Positions 8,357 to 17,424 of a stretch of 64,000 nucleotides of DNA are shown here, piece after piece; the first letter of the stretch is position 1; each line of letters begins with the position of its first letter. Below the pieces are notes generated by a model, which was given only the letters and a program-made list of their open reading frames with translations, searched no databases and was not told the DNA's origin. The DNA comes from Paenibacillus xylanexedens (lineage in GTDB: Bacteria; Bacillota; Bacilli; Paenibacillales; Paenibacillaceae), in NCBI RefSeq assembly GCF_007680605.1, contig NZ_VEIO01000011.1:27261-91260 (forward strand). The letters are read 5' to 3'. The position numbers and the translations under genes were made by a program.

Positions 8357-8671
8357 ATGATTATGAAAATTTCGTACTACACCCCTGACGGTTTCTATTA
8401 TTATGTCCCTGACCAGCATGCAGAGCAGATCGAAGCGTGGAGAAATGAATTTTCTGATTTTCTGCAACGCATTGAAGGTAAACATCCGTTCACTCAATAT
8501 ATGGAATATATTAATTTCGATGATGAACTGGAATATGGGGTGTTTATTCGCAGTTACGGCGGGGATGACTTTATGGATTGGATCAACGTCGAAAAGTTGA
8601 AAAGCAGGGGAATCTATCGTATACCTGAACCGCTGGATGATTCAGAGGTGGGAATCAGGATCGATTTTTAA
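8357..8671 (+). CDS. hypothetical acidic protein
   Basis: 104 residues, acidic, with no signal peptide or membrane span. It is Tyr- and Phe-rich (KISYYTPDGFYYYVPDQH) and contains YMEYINFDDELEYGVFIRSYGGDDF and ends GIRIDF. GGAGG at 8345-8349 fits the ATG. A small acidic soluble protein of this kind could be an immunity-type or SMI1-like protein, but I cannot show that; the neighbour upstream is not a recognisable toxin. Downstream to 8780 there is only sequence rich in GCAAAGCAAA. Confidence 0.55.
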   Translation: MIMKISYYTPDGFYYYVPDQHAEQIEAWRNEFSDFLQRIEGKHPFTQYMEYINFDDELEYGVFIRSYGGDDFMDWINVEKLKSRGIYRIPEPLDDSEVGIRIDF

Positions 8672-8784
8672 TCAGAGTGCAACAGCAAAGTATTTACAGC
8701 AAAGTAAAAATGACTAAAGCAAAGCAAAAAGGACTAACGCAAAGCAACATTAAACCCGAGTCCCGCCTCAATACTCCGAATTAA

Positions 8785-8830
8785 AAAGCCCCGCTTCATT
8801 GTGCATGCTACGCACATGAAGCGGGGCTTC
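8785..8830 (-). terminator. acnA terminator
   Basis: Long stem AAGCCCCGCTTCA / TGAAGCGGGGCTT (8786-8829) with an inner GTGCATGC/GCAC arm. The minus-strand read-out ends in TTTTTAA, so it terminates acnA; it can also stop transcription from the left. Confidence 0.85.
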
Positions 8831-8865
8831 GTTATTTCATTTTATCCCATGAAAGATAAAGGGGA

Positions 8866-11580
8866 TTAAGCTTTTTTCATCATCTGACGCAGTACCGTTT
8901 GCAGGATACCGCCGTTGTGGTAGTAATCCACATCAACCATGCTGTCCAAACGAGCGATAACAGGGAAGTCGAATTGTGTACCGTCTTCACGTGTCACGGT
9001 TACTTTCAATTCTTGACCTGGTTTTACATCGTTGCTCAGACCTGTGATGTCAAACGTCTCACGTCCGTTCAGGCCGAGGCTGGACCAGCCGTGACCTTCC
9101 TGGAATTGCAATGGCATAACGCCCATACCTACCAAGTTACTGCGGTGGATACGCTCGAAACTTTCCGCGATAACCGCCTTGACGCCGAGCAAGAACGTAC
9201 CTTTGGCTGCCCAGTCACGGGAGCTTCCTGTACCATACTCTTTACCTGCGATAACGATCAGGTTCTGTCCTTCAGCCTGATACTTCATGGAAGCATCGTA
9301 GATGGACATTTCTTCGTCTGTTGGCAAGTATTTCGTAATACCACCCTCAGTACCTGGAGCTACCTGGTTACGAATACGGATGTTGGCGAATGTACCACGC
9401 ATCATGACTTCATGGTTACCACGGCGTGAACCGTAGGAGTTGAAGTCTTTGCGCTCTACGCCATGCTCTTTCAGATACAATCCAGCTGGACTGGACGGTG
9501 CAATGTTACCTGCTGGTGAGATATGGTCCGTTGTTACGGAGTCACCCAGCAATGCCATTACACGTGCAGCGCGGATATCGGAGATATCGTTCAGCTTGTC
9601 ACCAAGCTCTTGGAAGAATGGCGGGTTCTGGATGTAAGTGGAGTTCGGGTCCCACTCGTACAGTTCGCCTTCCGGTACAGCAATTTGGTTCCAACGCTCA
9701 TTGGCAGTAAATACGTTCTCGTACTTGTTGCGGAACATCTGTGCATTCAGGGAGCTTGCAATCGCATCCTTGATCTCTTCGGAGCTAGGCCAGATGTCTT
9801 TCAGGAATACAGGTTGATTATTTTGGTCGTGACCGATTGGATCGGTTTCGAAGTCAATATCAACTGTACCTGCCAGTGCGTAAGCAACGACTAGCGGTGG
9901 AGAAGCCAGGTAGTTTGCTTTTACTTGTGCGTGTACACGGCCTTCGAAGTTACGGTTACCGGACAATACGGCAGCTACAGTCATATCGTTGGCAGCAATC
10001 GCTTCACTCACTTCATCTGGCAGTGGACCGGAGTTACCGATACATGTTGCACAGCCGTAACCGGCAACGTTGAATCCAAGTTGGTCGAGATAAGGGATCA
10101 GACCTGCTTTTTCCAGATACTCGGTAACGACGAGGGAACCTGGAGTCAAGCTGCTTTTCACATATCCTGGTTTAGTCAGACCGAGTTCAACCGCTTTTTT
10201 CGCGAGCAAACCAGCACCGACCATAACGCTAGGGTTAGATGTATTCGTACAGCTTGTGATCGCCGCGATGACTACAGCTCCAGCTTTCATCTCAGTTGTG
10301 GAACCGTCAGGGTGCTTCACAGGCACTTTTTGTTCAATCTTCTCATCGCTCAGTCCATATCCGCCTTTGTCGACAGGCGTACGGATGATGCTGTTGAAGC
10401 TTTCTTTCATTTGAGTCAGCTCGATACGGTCTTGTGGACGTTTTGGTCCTGCAAGGCTCGGTACAACGGAGCCGAGATCCAGTTCGATTACATCCGTGAA
10501 CTCCGGATCAACGGTGCTGGAAGTACGGAACATGCCTTGAGCTTTGTAGTATGCTTCAACCAGTTCTACTTGCTCGTCGGAACGTCCAGTGCTACGCAGG
10601 TAGTTCAGTGTTTCGCTGTCTACCGGGAAGAAACCGATTGTTGCGCCGTATTCCGGTGCCATGTTGGCTACTGTTGCACGGTCAGCAAGACCGATGTTGG
10701 CAAGGCCTGGTCCGTAGAACTCAACGAATTTGCCGACAACGCCTTTTTTACGAAGCATTTGAGTAACGGTGAGCGCGAGGTCAGTTGCTGTTGCGCCTTC
10801 GCTCAGGCTACCTGTCAATTTGAAACCGATAACGTCTGGCGTTACAAAATAAAGCGGTTGGCCCAGCATCCCTGCTTCGGCCTCGATACCACCTACACCC
10901 CAGCCGACAACGCCGAGACCGTTGATCATAGTGGTGTGAGAGTCTGTACCTACGAGGGAATCCGGGAATACAACCGTTTCGCCATCAACCGTTTTGGTTG
11001 CAGCCACGGAAGCAAGGTACTCCAGGTTAACCTGGTGAACGATCCCTGTGGATGGCGGAACAGCACGGAAGTTATTGAATGCCGTTTGTGCCCAACGGAG
11101 GAAGCGGTAACGCTCTTCGTTACGCTCGAATTCAACTTTGATGTTGTAATCAAGTGCATCACTGGTTCCGAAAGCATCAACCATAACGGAGTGGTCAATA
11201 ACCAGATCAACGGGAACGAGCGGATTGATCTGTTTTGGATCGCCGCCTGCTTTTTTCACGGTGTCACGCATTGCTGCAAGGTCAACAACAACCGGTACAC
11301 CCGTGAAATCCTGCAATACGATCCGCGCGGGGATAAACGGGATTTCCTTATTATTATCACGGCCTTCTGCCCAGCCGGTCAGTTGTTTAACGTGTTCTTC
11401 GGTAATCGCACGTCCGTCGAATTGACGAATTGCTGCTTCAAGCAGCACTTTAATCGAGAAGGGAAGCTTGGAAAGGTCGCCGTGGCCGCCTTCCTGAAGA
11501 GCATCGAGACTGTAGTAGCGGTAAGACTTGCCTCCAACCTCAAGCGTACGAGCGGCGGAGAAATGGTTCTTGGCTGACAT
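8866..11580 (-). CDS. acnA: aconitate hydratase
   Basis: 904 residues, full length for the AcnA/IRP1 type. It isomerises citrate to isocitrate in the TCA cycle and carries a [4Fe-4S] cluster; the three cysteine ligands are Cys444 (ITSCTNTSNP) and Cys510/Cys513 (GYGCATCIGNSGPL). Other family blocks are DSLVGTDSHTTMINGLGVVGWGVGG near 207-231 and the C-terminal swivel domain (GDSVTTDHISPAGNI, YGSRRGNHEVMMRGTFANIR, GKEYGTGSSRDWAAKG). AGGAGG precedes the ATG. It is transcribed alone with its own terminator. AcnA-type enzymes can also bind RNA when the cluster is lost; that is family knowledge, not seen here. Confidence 0.97.
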   Translation of the reverse strand: MSAKNHFSAARTLEVGGKSYRYYSLDALQEGGHGDLSKLPFSIKVLLEAAIRQFDGRAITEEHVKQLTGWAEGRDNNKEIPFIPARIVLQDFTGVPVVVDLAAMRDTVKKAGGDPKQINPLVPVDLVIDHSVMVDAFGTSDALDYNIKVEFERNEERYRFLRWAQTAFNNFRAVPPSTGIVHQVNLEYLASVAATKTVDGETVVFPDSLVGTDSHTTMINGLGVVGWGVGGIEAEAGMLGQPLYFVTPDVIGFKLTGSLSEGATATDLALTVTQMLRKKGVVGKFVEFYGPGLANIGLADRATVANMAPEYGATIGFFPVDSETLNYLRSTGRSDEQVELVEAYYKAQGMFRTSSTVDPEFTDVIELDLGSVVPSLAGPKRPQDRIELTQMKESFNSIIRTPVDKGGYGLSDEKIEQKVPVKHPDGSTTEMKAGAVVIAAITSCTNTSNPSVMVGAGLLAKKAVELGLTKPGYVKSSLTPGSLVVTEYLEKAGLIPYLDQLGFNVAGYGCATCIGNSGPLPDEVSEAIAANDMTVAAVLSGNRNFEGRVHAQVKANYLASPPLVVAYALAGTVDIDFETDPIGHDQNNQPVFLKDIWPSSEEIKDAIASSLNAQMFRNKYENVFTANERWNQIAVPEGELYEWDPNSTYIQNPPFFQELGDKLNDISDIRAARVMALLGDSVTTDHISPAGNIAPSSPAGLYLKEHGVERKDFNSYGSRRGNHEVMMRGTFANIRIRNQVAPGTEGGITKYLPTDEEMSIYDASMKYQAEGQNLIVIAGKEYGTGSSRDWAAKGTFLLGVKAVIAESFERIHRSNLVGMGVMPLQFQEGHGWSSLGLNGRETFDITGLSNDVKPGQELKVTVTREDGTQFDFPVIARLDSMVDVDYYHNGGILQTVLRQMMKKA

Positions 11581-11917
11581 ACATGTACCTCCTTAAAATG
11601 TGTCGGTGAGATGAAGAAAACGTTCATTTCTAAATGAAGAACAGGCCTTCACCGTTCCGTGTTCTTGTTCAATGGTTTCATCAGGTGAAACATAATTTCA
11701 TAATCATAACTTTAGTTCTAAGTATACCGTTTTCACATCCGTACGTAAAGGGCTTTTTGCCTGTGCAAGCAAGCGTTTGAAAGGATGAAGGCGTTTTCTA
11801 TATTCTGGTGTGAACGTGGATGATTTTGAGCTTTTCAGGTCATAGAATTAGGTGCGTTATTTCAACTGTGTACATACAAACTAGGTTCTCTTCATATGAA
11901 TAGTAGGAGTTTATCTC
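11581..11917. other. divergent promoter region of acnA and the amidase-like gene
   Basis: No gene. It holds the acnA promoter, a small inverted repeat GTTTCA-TCAGG-TGAAAC at 11675-11691 inside the acnA leader, and the unmarked promoter of the rightward gene. Confidence 0.45.
11721..11749 (-). promoter_or_regulatory. candidate sigma-A promoter of acnA
   Basis: On the minus strand TTTACG (11744-11749), a 17-bp spacer and TATACT (11721-11726). Transcription would start near 11714, giving a leader of about 130 nt that includes the 11675-11691 inverted repeat. Confidence 0.5.
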
Positions 11918-12958
11918 GTGATGATCCAGACAGAACTCATGCCAAAGGGGGACACAAGCTTGGAACGCGAATGGAAGAGTGCCTTATATACGTACGTCAA
12001 CCAGTACAATCGCTGTGAGATTGATTACCGTCCACAGACGAGCGAACGGATCGTAACCGATCCCGAATTTGTGGTGGAACGGGGAGAGCGTATGGCAAGG
12101 CTGGATGAATGGTATCGCAAACGGCGCGCCGTACCTCTTCGCAGCGAGACCAGCGCCAAGCTTGTGCGTACACTCATTGATGGTTCTGAAGAAGCGGTGG
12201 TGGAAGTGCAACTGTACAGCAGGCTGTTCTATGAGAAGAGCGGCATCACCCACCGGGAGGATCGGATCGAACGTGAGCGATTAACCTTTTTGCGCGATAA
12301 TGGGCATTGGAGTATAGCGCGTGTGGAACGAGAAGTGCCGGAGCGCCGTCCAGCGGGGGAAGGGCGTCCGTATCAACAAGCCGATTTTGTACAGGCGGTG
12401 AATCGGCCGCTTCTGAATCGGGAAGTATTGGGTCAAGGCAGAAGTGCCAAAAGACATATATATCGCCGGGATCTGGCTGTTGCCTACGCAGATCGATGGT
12501 GGAATGCGGGCAATCCGGCATATGAAGAATTCGATGTGGACTGCACGAATTATGTGTCCCAGTGTCTCTTTGCAGGGGAAGCACCCATCCACTATACTGG
12601 TAGAAGAGAAGCGGGCTGGTGGTATAAAGGGTATGTGAACGGCGCGGAAATGTGGAGTTACAGCTGGGCCGTATCCAACAGTCTGGCAAGATATCTGTCG
12701 GGCAGCAGCTGGGGGCTGACGGCCACCGAGGTGGATCGTCCTGAGCAACTGATGCTTGGTGACGTCATTTTCTACGATTGGGACGGCGACGGAAGATTCC
12801 AGCACAGCACGGTGGTTACCGCTTTTGATGCGGGGGGCATGCCGCTGGTGAACGCACATACGGTGAGCAGTCGCCATCGTTACTGGGATTACCGGGATTC
12901 CTATGCCTGGACGGAGCGGACGGTATACCGGCTTTTTCATATCGCGGACGAATTTTAA
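11918..12958 (+). CDS. putative amidase-domain protein (Amidase_6 type)
   Basis: 346 residues; GTG at 11918 is preceded by TAGGAG at 8 bp. The N-terminal 170 residues are charged and have no domain I know. From about residue 185 the sequence YRRDLAVAYADRWWNAGNPAYE is followed by DVDCTNYVSQCLFAG, then GDVIFYDWDGDGRFQHSTVVTA and NAHTVSSRHRYWDY. This Cys (in DCTNYVSQ) and later His (QHSTVV) are the catalytic pair of the NlpC/P60-like putative amidase family common in spore formers. No N-terminal signal peptide is seen, so it may act inside the cell or spore. Its substrate is unknown, probably peptidoglycan-related. Confidence 0.75.
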   Translation: MMIQTELMPKGDTSLEREWKSALYTYVNQYNRCEIDYRPQTSERIVTDPEFVVERGERMARLDEWYRKRRAVPLRSETSAKLVRTLIDGSEEAVVEVQLYSRLFYEKSGITHREDRIERERLTFLRDNGHWSIARVEREVPERRPAGEGRPYQQADFVQAVNRPLLNREVLGQGRSAKRHIYRRDLAVAYADRWWNAGNPAYEEFDVDCTNYVSQCLFAGEAPIHYTGRREAGWWYKGYVNGAEMWSYSWAVSNSLARYLSGSSWGLTATEVDRPEQLMLGDVIFYDWDGDGRFQHSTVVTAFDAGGMPLVNAHTVSSRHRYWDYRDSYAWTERTVYRLFHIADEF

Positions 12959-13096
12959 CAGGGAAAGATTTGCGAGATTCGGTGACGCAGACAGCCCGTT
13001 CCGTGTAAAATAAGAACAGAGACCGGAAGCAGCAGGGCAATCGCCTGTAACGGCTGCGCAGATAGCACCACGTACAGATATAATCGGAGGTTACGC

Positions 13097-14197
13097 ATGA
13101 GTATGGATAAATTAAAAGTAGGCGTCGTATACGGCGGGAAATCGGGCGAGCACGAGGTATCGCTGCAAACGGCGTTTGCTGTAACAAATGCATTTGATTA
13201 CGAAAAATATGAATTGGTTCCTTTTTATATCTCCAAGCAGGGGACGTGGAAAAAAGGAACAGTGATGCATGCACCTTTTGCACGCATTGAAGATCTGAAA
13301 CTGGAACACTCCGCAGGCGGCACACAGGACGCGCTGAACGCATTATTTGCACGTTTGTACGGTGGCGCGGAAGCACTGGACATTATGTTCCCGTTGCTTC
13401 ACGGCACGTTCGGCGAAGATGGCACCATCCAGGGGATGTTCGAGATGGCGGATATGCCGTATGTGGGCGCGGGTGTGCTGGCTTCGGCAGGCGGCATGGA
13501 CAAAGTCGTAATGAAAAAACTGTTTGCCCAAGCCGGGATTGACCAGTGTGCTTTCACGTATTTTAATGCAACACAATGGAAACAGACGGAACACGAAATG
13601 ATCGTACAGGTTGAAGATCAGCTGGGTTATCCTTGCTTCATCAAACCGGCCAACCTTGGTTCCAGTGTGGGTATTTCCAAAGCGCGTAACCGCGATGAAC
13701 TGAAAACAGCGATTGAGTTTGCACTCCGGTATGATACCAAAGTAGTCATTGAGGAATTTGTGGAAGCACGCGAGGTCGAGGTTAGTGTTCTCGGCAATGA
13801 TGAACCGATGGCATCTGTTCCGGGCGAGATCGTATCCTCTGGTGAATATTACGATTATGCAGCCAAATACATCGACGGTCAGTCCCAGATGCTGATTCCT
13901 GCACCGCTCGACCCTGAGGCGGCAGACCGCATCCGTGAAGCGGCTTTGCAGGCGTTCCGTGCCATAGAAGGCAACGGCATCTCCCGCGCAGATTTCTTCA
14001 TTCGCAAATCGGATGGAGCACTGCTGATTAACGAAGTGAACACCATGCCTGGCTTCACTCCGTACAGCATGTACCCGCTCTTGTGGCGCGAGACAGGCGT
14101 GTCGTATGCGGAATTGCTGGATCGCATGATCGAACTGGGACTGGAGCGGTATAACCGCAAACAGGCACTGAATTACGAAAACGGCGTTCAGGCATAG
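13097..14197 (+). CDS. ddl: D-alanine--D-alanine ligase
   Basis: 366 residues. An ATP-grasp ligase that joins two D-Ala for peptidoglycan stem peptides. Family motifs: VVYGGKSGEHEVSLQTA at the N-terminus, HGTFGEDGTIQGMFEMADMPYVG near 102-124, GYPCFIKPANLGSSVGISKA near 177-196, and NEVNTMPGFTPYSMYP near 312-327. The omega loop reads EYYDYAAKY with Tyr258 at the position equal to Tyr216 of E. coli DdlB, which marks D-Ala-D-Ala rather than D-Ala-D-Lac ligases. ATAATCGGAGGTTACGC precedes the ATG. So the nearby van genes are not accompanied by a depsipeptide ligase. Confidence 0.95.
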   Translation: MSMDKLKVGVVYGGKSGEHEVSLQTAFAVTNAFDYEKYELVPFYISKQGTWKKGTVMHAPFARIEDLKLEHSAGGTQDALNALFARLYGGAEALDIMFPLLHGTFGEDGTIQGMFEMADMPYVGAGVLASAGGMDKVVMKKLFAQAGIDQCAFTYFNATQWKQTEHEMIVQVEDQLGYPCFIKPANLGSSVGISKARNRDELKTAIEFALRYDTKVVIEEFVEAREVEVSVLGNDEPMASVPGEIVSSGEYYDYAAKYIDGQSQMLIPAPLDPEAADRIREAALQAFRAIEGNGISRADFFIRKSDGALLINEVNTMPGFTPYSMYPLLWRETGVSYAELLDRMIELGLERYNRKQALNYENGVQA

Positions 14198-14256
14198 CCT
14201 GGACGATCCGCTATCCAAGCTAGATTTCCACTATCAGGAGATTGGGAGGAATGTGC

Positions 14257-14580
14257 ATGGGATTTCAGACAGAATTTAATTCCGTATGTAAATTCAAAAG
14301 CGAGCAAGAGTTATTTGAACTGCTGGAATACGGCCGCGGCAAAATGGTCAAACAAGGCTTCCGGGTATTTCCTACCGGGCAAAAGGTCATTGCTTACACG
14401 CCGGACAATGTAGCGGTGGCTATTGTGAAAATTGTGGCTTCCATTGCGGAGATCAATTTTCAGAACCAGGAAGTGACGGAAGTAGAGATGCAGCTCATTC
14501 GCAAGTTGACCGAGGAAGAATCACGGGTCCAGACGGCGCTTGCCGATGAGATGTTCTTCGGGGAACAGGCTCAGGAGTAG
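14257..14580 (+). CDS. hypothetical conserved protein
   Basis: 107 residues from the ATG at 14257; GGGAGGA lies 6 bp before it, and a nearer ATG at 14251 is too close to that site. Soluble, with two strands and helices: GFRVFPTGQKVIAYTPDNVAVAIVKIVASIAEINF, then an acidic helical end (EVEMQLIRKLTEEESRVQTALADEMF). No domain recognised. It follows ddl by 59 bp on the same strand and is probably cotranscribed. Confidence 0.65.
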   Translation: MGFQTEFNSVCKFKSEQELFELLEYGRGKMVKQGFRVFPTGQKVIAYTPDNVAVAIVKIVASIAEINFQNQEVTEVEMQLIRKLTEEESRVQTALADEMFFGEQAQE

Positions 14581-14832
14581 TCTGATCACAGGACGCACTG
14601 AACAGTGCTGTCAATAGAGTGGCTCTCTCCAGAGAACTAACGGAGATACTGCTGAATATAGCTGACTACTCTCTCGGACGAACCTCTAGGCAAAGGACTT
14701 GGATGGTTTTACATTCATGCGATTACGCTCCCCTGTTTAGGGTAAAGCTTGGTTATATACCATGTCGGCTTAGCTTCGCGGCTGTCTTCAGTCGTGCAAG
14801 TCTGTCCGTCCTAAACAGAGAGGAAGAAATTC

Positions 14833-15834
14833 ATGCTTGTACGTTTCGGTTACGTGGCAATGTCGGTGCTGGTGGAGAATGCTTCGCCTTCCAAGACCAT
14901 GACAATGGCCAGTTTTAATAAAATCGGAGACAGGGAAGCGGCGATTCGCAAGCTGGAACGCATTGCAGCCGAGAACCTGCATAATACCTTACGTTTGCTC
15001 CGGCACAACAAAGGAAGCCATATTCATGTATATCGCTTTTCTTCGAAATTAATTCCACTGGCTACCCATGAAGATTTGAGTGATTGGGACCCGTTTCCGG
15101 CACTGAAACCGGATTTCGAAGCGATTGGTGACTTCGTGAAGGAAAATCAGATGCGTGTATCCTTTCATCCGGATCATTTTACCGTACTGAGTACTCCTCG
15201 CGAAGAGGTGCTGCGCAACTCGATGAAGGATCTTCGTCATCATGTTCGTATGCTGGATGCGATGGGGCTTAACGCCACGGCCAAGAACAATATTCATATT
15301 GGTGGTGCATACGGGGACAAGCCATCCGCCGCACGGCGTTTTGAAGAAAATTTCTTGAAGCTGGACAGGGATATCCAGGAGAGACTGACGCTTGAAAATG
15401 ATGATAAAACGTTCAATTCACCTGAGACACTCGCGGTATGTCAGAACATTGGGTTACCGATGGTACTGGATATTCATCACCAGTGGGTAAACAACGAAGG
15501 CGAGCAGCCATGGGAACTGTGGCCGGATATTCTAAAAACCTGGCAGTCACCGCTAGCACAGGCCGATGCACCGCCAGACCGACCGTTAGTTCCGAAAATT
15601 CATGTGTCCAGCCCGAAGAGCGAGAAGGACCCTCGCGGACATGCGGACGGGGTGGAAGTCGAGCCGCTACTTGATTTTCTGCGTCATATCGCGGCGGATA
15701 CACCTGCCCTTGATGTCATGATCGAGGCCAAACGCAAGGATGAAGCCTTGGTGCAGCTGATGCAGAAACTGGCCTTTTATCAGGATGAAGGTGTTGAATG
15801 GGTGGACGAGTCCACGGTACGAATACATCCCTGA
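14833..15834 (+). CDS. uvsE: UV DNA damage endonuclease
   Basis: 333 residues. UvsE/UvdE incises DNA 5' to UV photoproducts in an alternative excision-repair path, often linked to spore or stress survival. Family motifs run through a TIM barrel: VRFGYVAMSV at the start, SHIHVYRFSSKLIPLATHED, RVSFHPDHFTVLSTP, NNIHIGGAYGDK, RLTLENDDKTF, MVLDIHHQWVNNEGE, KIHVSSPKS, and VMIEAKRKDEAL, which supply the His/Glu/Asp metal ligands. GAGAGGAAGAAATTC precedes the ATG. The 250 bp before it contain no gene. Confidence 0.95.
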   Translation: MLVRFGYVAMSVLVENASPSKTMTMASFNKIGDREAAIRKLERIAAENLHNTLRLLRHNKGSHIHVYRFSSKLIPLATHEDLSDWDPFPALKPDFEAIGDFVKENQMRVSFHPDHFTVLSTPREEVLRNSMKDLRHHVRMLDAMGLNATAKNNIHIGGAYGDKPSAARRFEENFLKLDRDIQERLTLENDDKTFNSPETLAVCQNIGLPMVLDIHHQWVNNEGEQPWELWPDILKTWQSPLAQADAPPDRPLVPKIHVSSPKSEKDPRGHADGVEVEPLLDFLRHIAADTPALDVMIEAKRKDEALVQLMQKLAFYQDEGVEWVDESTVRIHP

Positions 15835-15934
15835 GGTCAAAAGAGGCTTGGACAGCAAGAAACTTTACGAATGCTCAGACGTATACTTCTAACAAGTATT
15901 TTTAACTTTTTCGTAGATTGATATAGAAAGTAGA

Positions 15935-16807
15935 GTGAACGCTTTGAGTGAAAAGGAAAAGGTACCTTATGTCGTGACAAGCAAAAGCTATACTGCCGTT
16001 GCTATTAATGCAGCGTCCAAGGCGGGAGAGTGGATCAAGAGCCGTCTGGGTACGGTAAGTGAACTCGGAACGAAGTATTCCCCTCAAGATCTGGTAACCG
16101 AAGTGGATAAAGGAGCAGAGCAGATGATTCGCCGCCTGATTCTCACCCATTTTCCAGACCACGCTATTCTGGGGGAAGAGGGAGTTGAACCGGGGCCTGA
16201 AGCTTCAGCAAGAGCGCTGAAAGAGGCAGCGGAGGAAGAGTATCTCTGGATTGTTGACCCGGTGGATGGAACGACGAACTTTGTGCACGGATTCCCGTTC
16301 TACTCGGTGTCCATTGCGCTTGCACATAAGGGCGAAGTGATTGTAGGTGTGATCTACGATCCTTCCCGTGACGAATTGTTTGTTGCGGAAAAAGGAAAAG
16401 GAGCCTACGTGCACGGAAACCGGATGACGGTATCGGGTGAGGAAACACTGGGCCAGAGCCTCGTGGCGGTAGGCTTCCCGGCAGATACGACGTTTGCGCT
16501 GCCACTGAATATGGCCGCTGTTCAGGCCCTTGCTCCGCAGGTGCGCAATCTGCGTGCAGGCGGTTCAGCTGCCATTCATCTCGCTTACGTGGCTGCAGGG
16601 CGTCTGAGTGCTTATACGGAAGTGGGGCTCAAGCCTTGGGACATTGCCGCAGGTGCGCTACTGGTTGCGGAATCCGGTGGTAAAGTGACGGATACGAAGG
16701 GAACACCATATACGCTTGCCGTGAACCATATCGTTGCCAGCAATGGCAAGATTCATGATGCGTTGACAGAAGTATTGAAGGAAGCCAAGGCTACCGGACT
16801 GGAGTAA
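15935..16807 (+). CDS. inositol monophosphatase family protein
   Basis: 290 residues. The magnesium-dependent phosphatase motifs are complete: DLVTEVDKGAEQMIRR (residues about 53-68), ILGEEGVEPG (Glu pair), WIVDPVDGTTNFVHGFPFYSVSIAL, and the C-terminal KPWDIAAGALLVAESGGKVTD. Members hydrolyse inositol phosphates, fructose-1,6-bisphosphate or adenosine bisphosphate; the substrate cannot be chosen here. I keep the GTG at 15935; the ribosome site before it is weak (GAAAG), and a TTG at 15944 is also possible. Cytoplasmic. Confidence 0.88.
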   Translation: MNALSEKEKVPYVVTSKSYTAVAINAASKAGEWIKSRLGTVSELGTKYSPQDLVTEVDKGAEQMIRRLILTHFPDHAILGEEGVEPGPEASARALKEAAEEEYLWIVDPVDGTTNFVHGFPFYSVSIALAHKGEVIVGVIYDPSRDELFVAEKGKGAYVHGNRMTVSGEETLGQSLVAVGFPADTTFALPLNMAAVQALAPQVRNLRAGGSAAIHLAYVAAGRLSAYTEVGLKPWDIAAGALLVAESGGKVTDTKGTPYTLAVNHIVASNGKIHDALTEVLKEAKATGLE

Positions 16808-16839
16808 ACACATACCACTTTATTATAGGAGTGAATAAC

Positions 16840-17157
16840 ATGGATGAATCCAAAGAACTGGAACAACGGCTTAGCGACATGCTGACGGAAGGAGACATGG
16901 AGGCGTCCGGTGATGCTGATGAGCGTGAACGTCAACTCATTCCTCCCAAATATGAGGTGCGTATTCAGACAGAACGAGACCCGATTGTGGAGGAAACGTT
17001 AAAGTTTCGTACCATGGCTCGGGAATTGGATGATCGATATGACAGGTATGTGGATCGGGCTACCGGGCAGGATACTAAGGAAATCGGCGAGCCCGCGCCA
17101 AGTCAGCATGCAGATCAGGATCGAGTTAAGGATTCAGATTCGGATATCGAAGCGTAA
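16840..17157 (+). CDS. hypothetical acidic protein
   Basis: 105 residues from the ATG at 16840, which TAGGAG at 8 bp supports; a GTG at 16831 overlaps that site. Very charged: acidic N-terminus (DESKELEQRLSDMLTEGDME), a middle part PPKYEVRIQTERDPIVEETLKFRTMARELDDRYDRYVDRA, and an acidic disordered tail. No domain recognised. It lies 32 bp after the inositol-phosphatase gene and before a terminator, so it likely ends that operon. Confidence 0.6.
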   Translation: MDESKELEQRLSDMLTEGDMEASGDADERERQLIPPKYEVRIQTERDPIVEETLKFRTMARELDDRYDRYVDRATGQDTKEIGEPAPSQHADQDRVKDSDSDIEA

Positions 17158-17252
17158 CATACAGGAAACTACGACCATCAATCGATATACCGCTTATCAG
17201 TAGGCACACTATCATTCAGATTGCTCTCACAACTAAAAGCAGAATTTAAACA

Positions 17253-17288
17253 AATAGACTTCCCGGCAAAGGGAGGTCTATTATTTTG
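17253..17288 (+). terminator. rho-independent terminator
   Basis: AATAGACTTCCC / GGGAGGTCTATT stem (17254-17282) with a short loop GGCAAA, followed by ATTTT. It closes the 15935-17157 transcription unit. Confidence 0.75.
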
Positions 17289-17424
17289 CGCTCACATTCA
17301 GGCGAGAGGACAAAGCTATATTTGAAGTGATAGAATAGAGGTACACAAGCATATGTCATCGGAATGAATGGTGTACTATATAATCGTGTAAATGCTGGAT
17401 TTAACTAAAGGAGTGTTCACAAGA

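Noticed and set aside
9925..11577. Open 550-codon frame on the plus strand
   Set aside because: It lies entirely antisense to acnA, in the codon-position shadow of that highly conserved gene; no ribosome site and no family features.
3529..14197. Complete VanA/VanF-type glycopeptide resistance operon
   Set aside because: No vanH, vanX or D-Ala-D-Lac ligase; ddl carries the D-Ala-D-Ala type omega loop.
14619..14918. Plus-strand frame overlapping the start of uvsE
   Set aside because: No ribosome site, no similarity; it runs into uvsE in another frame.
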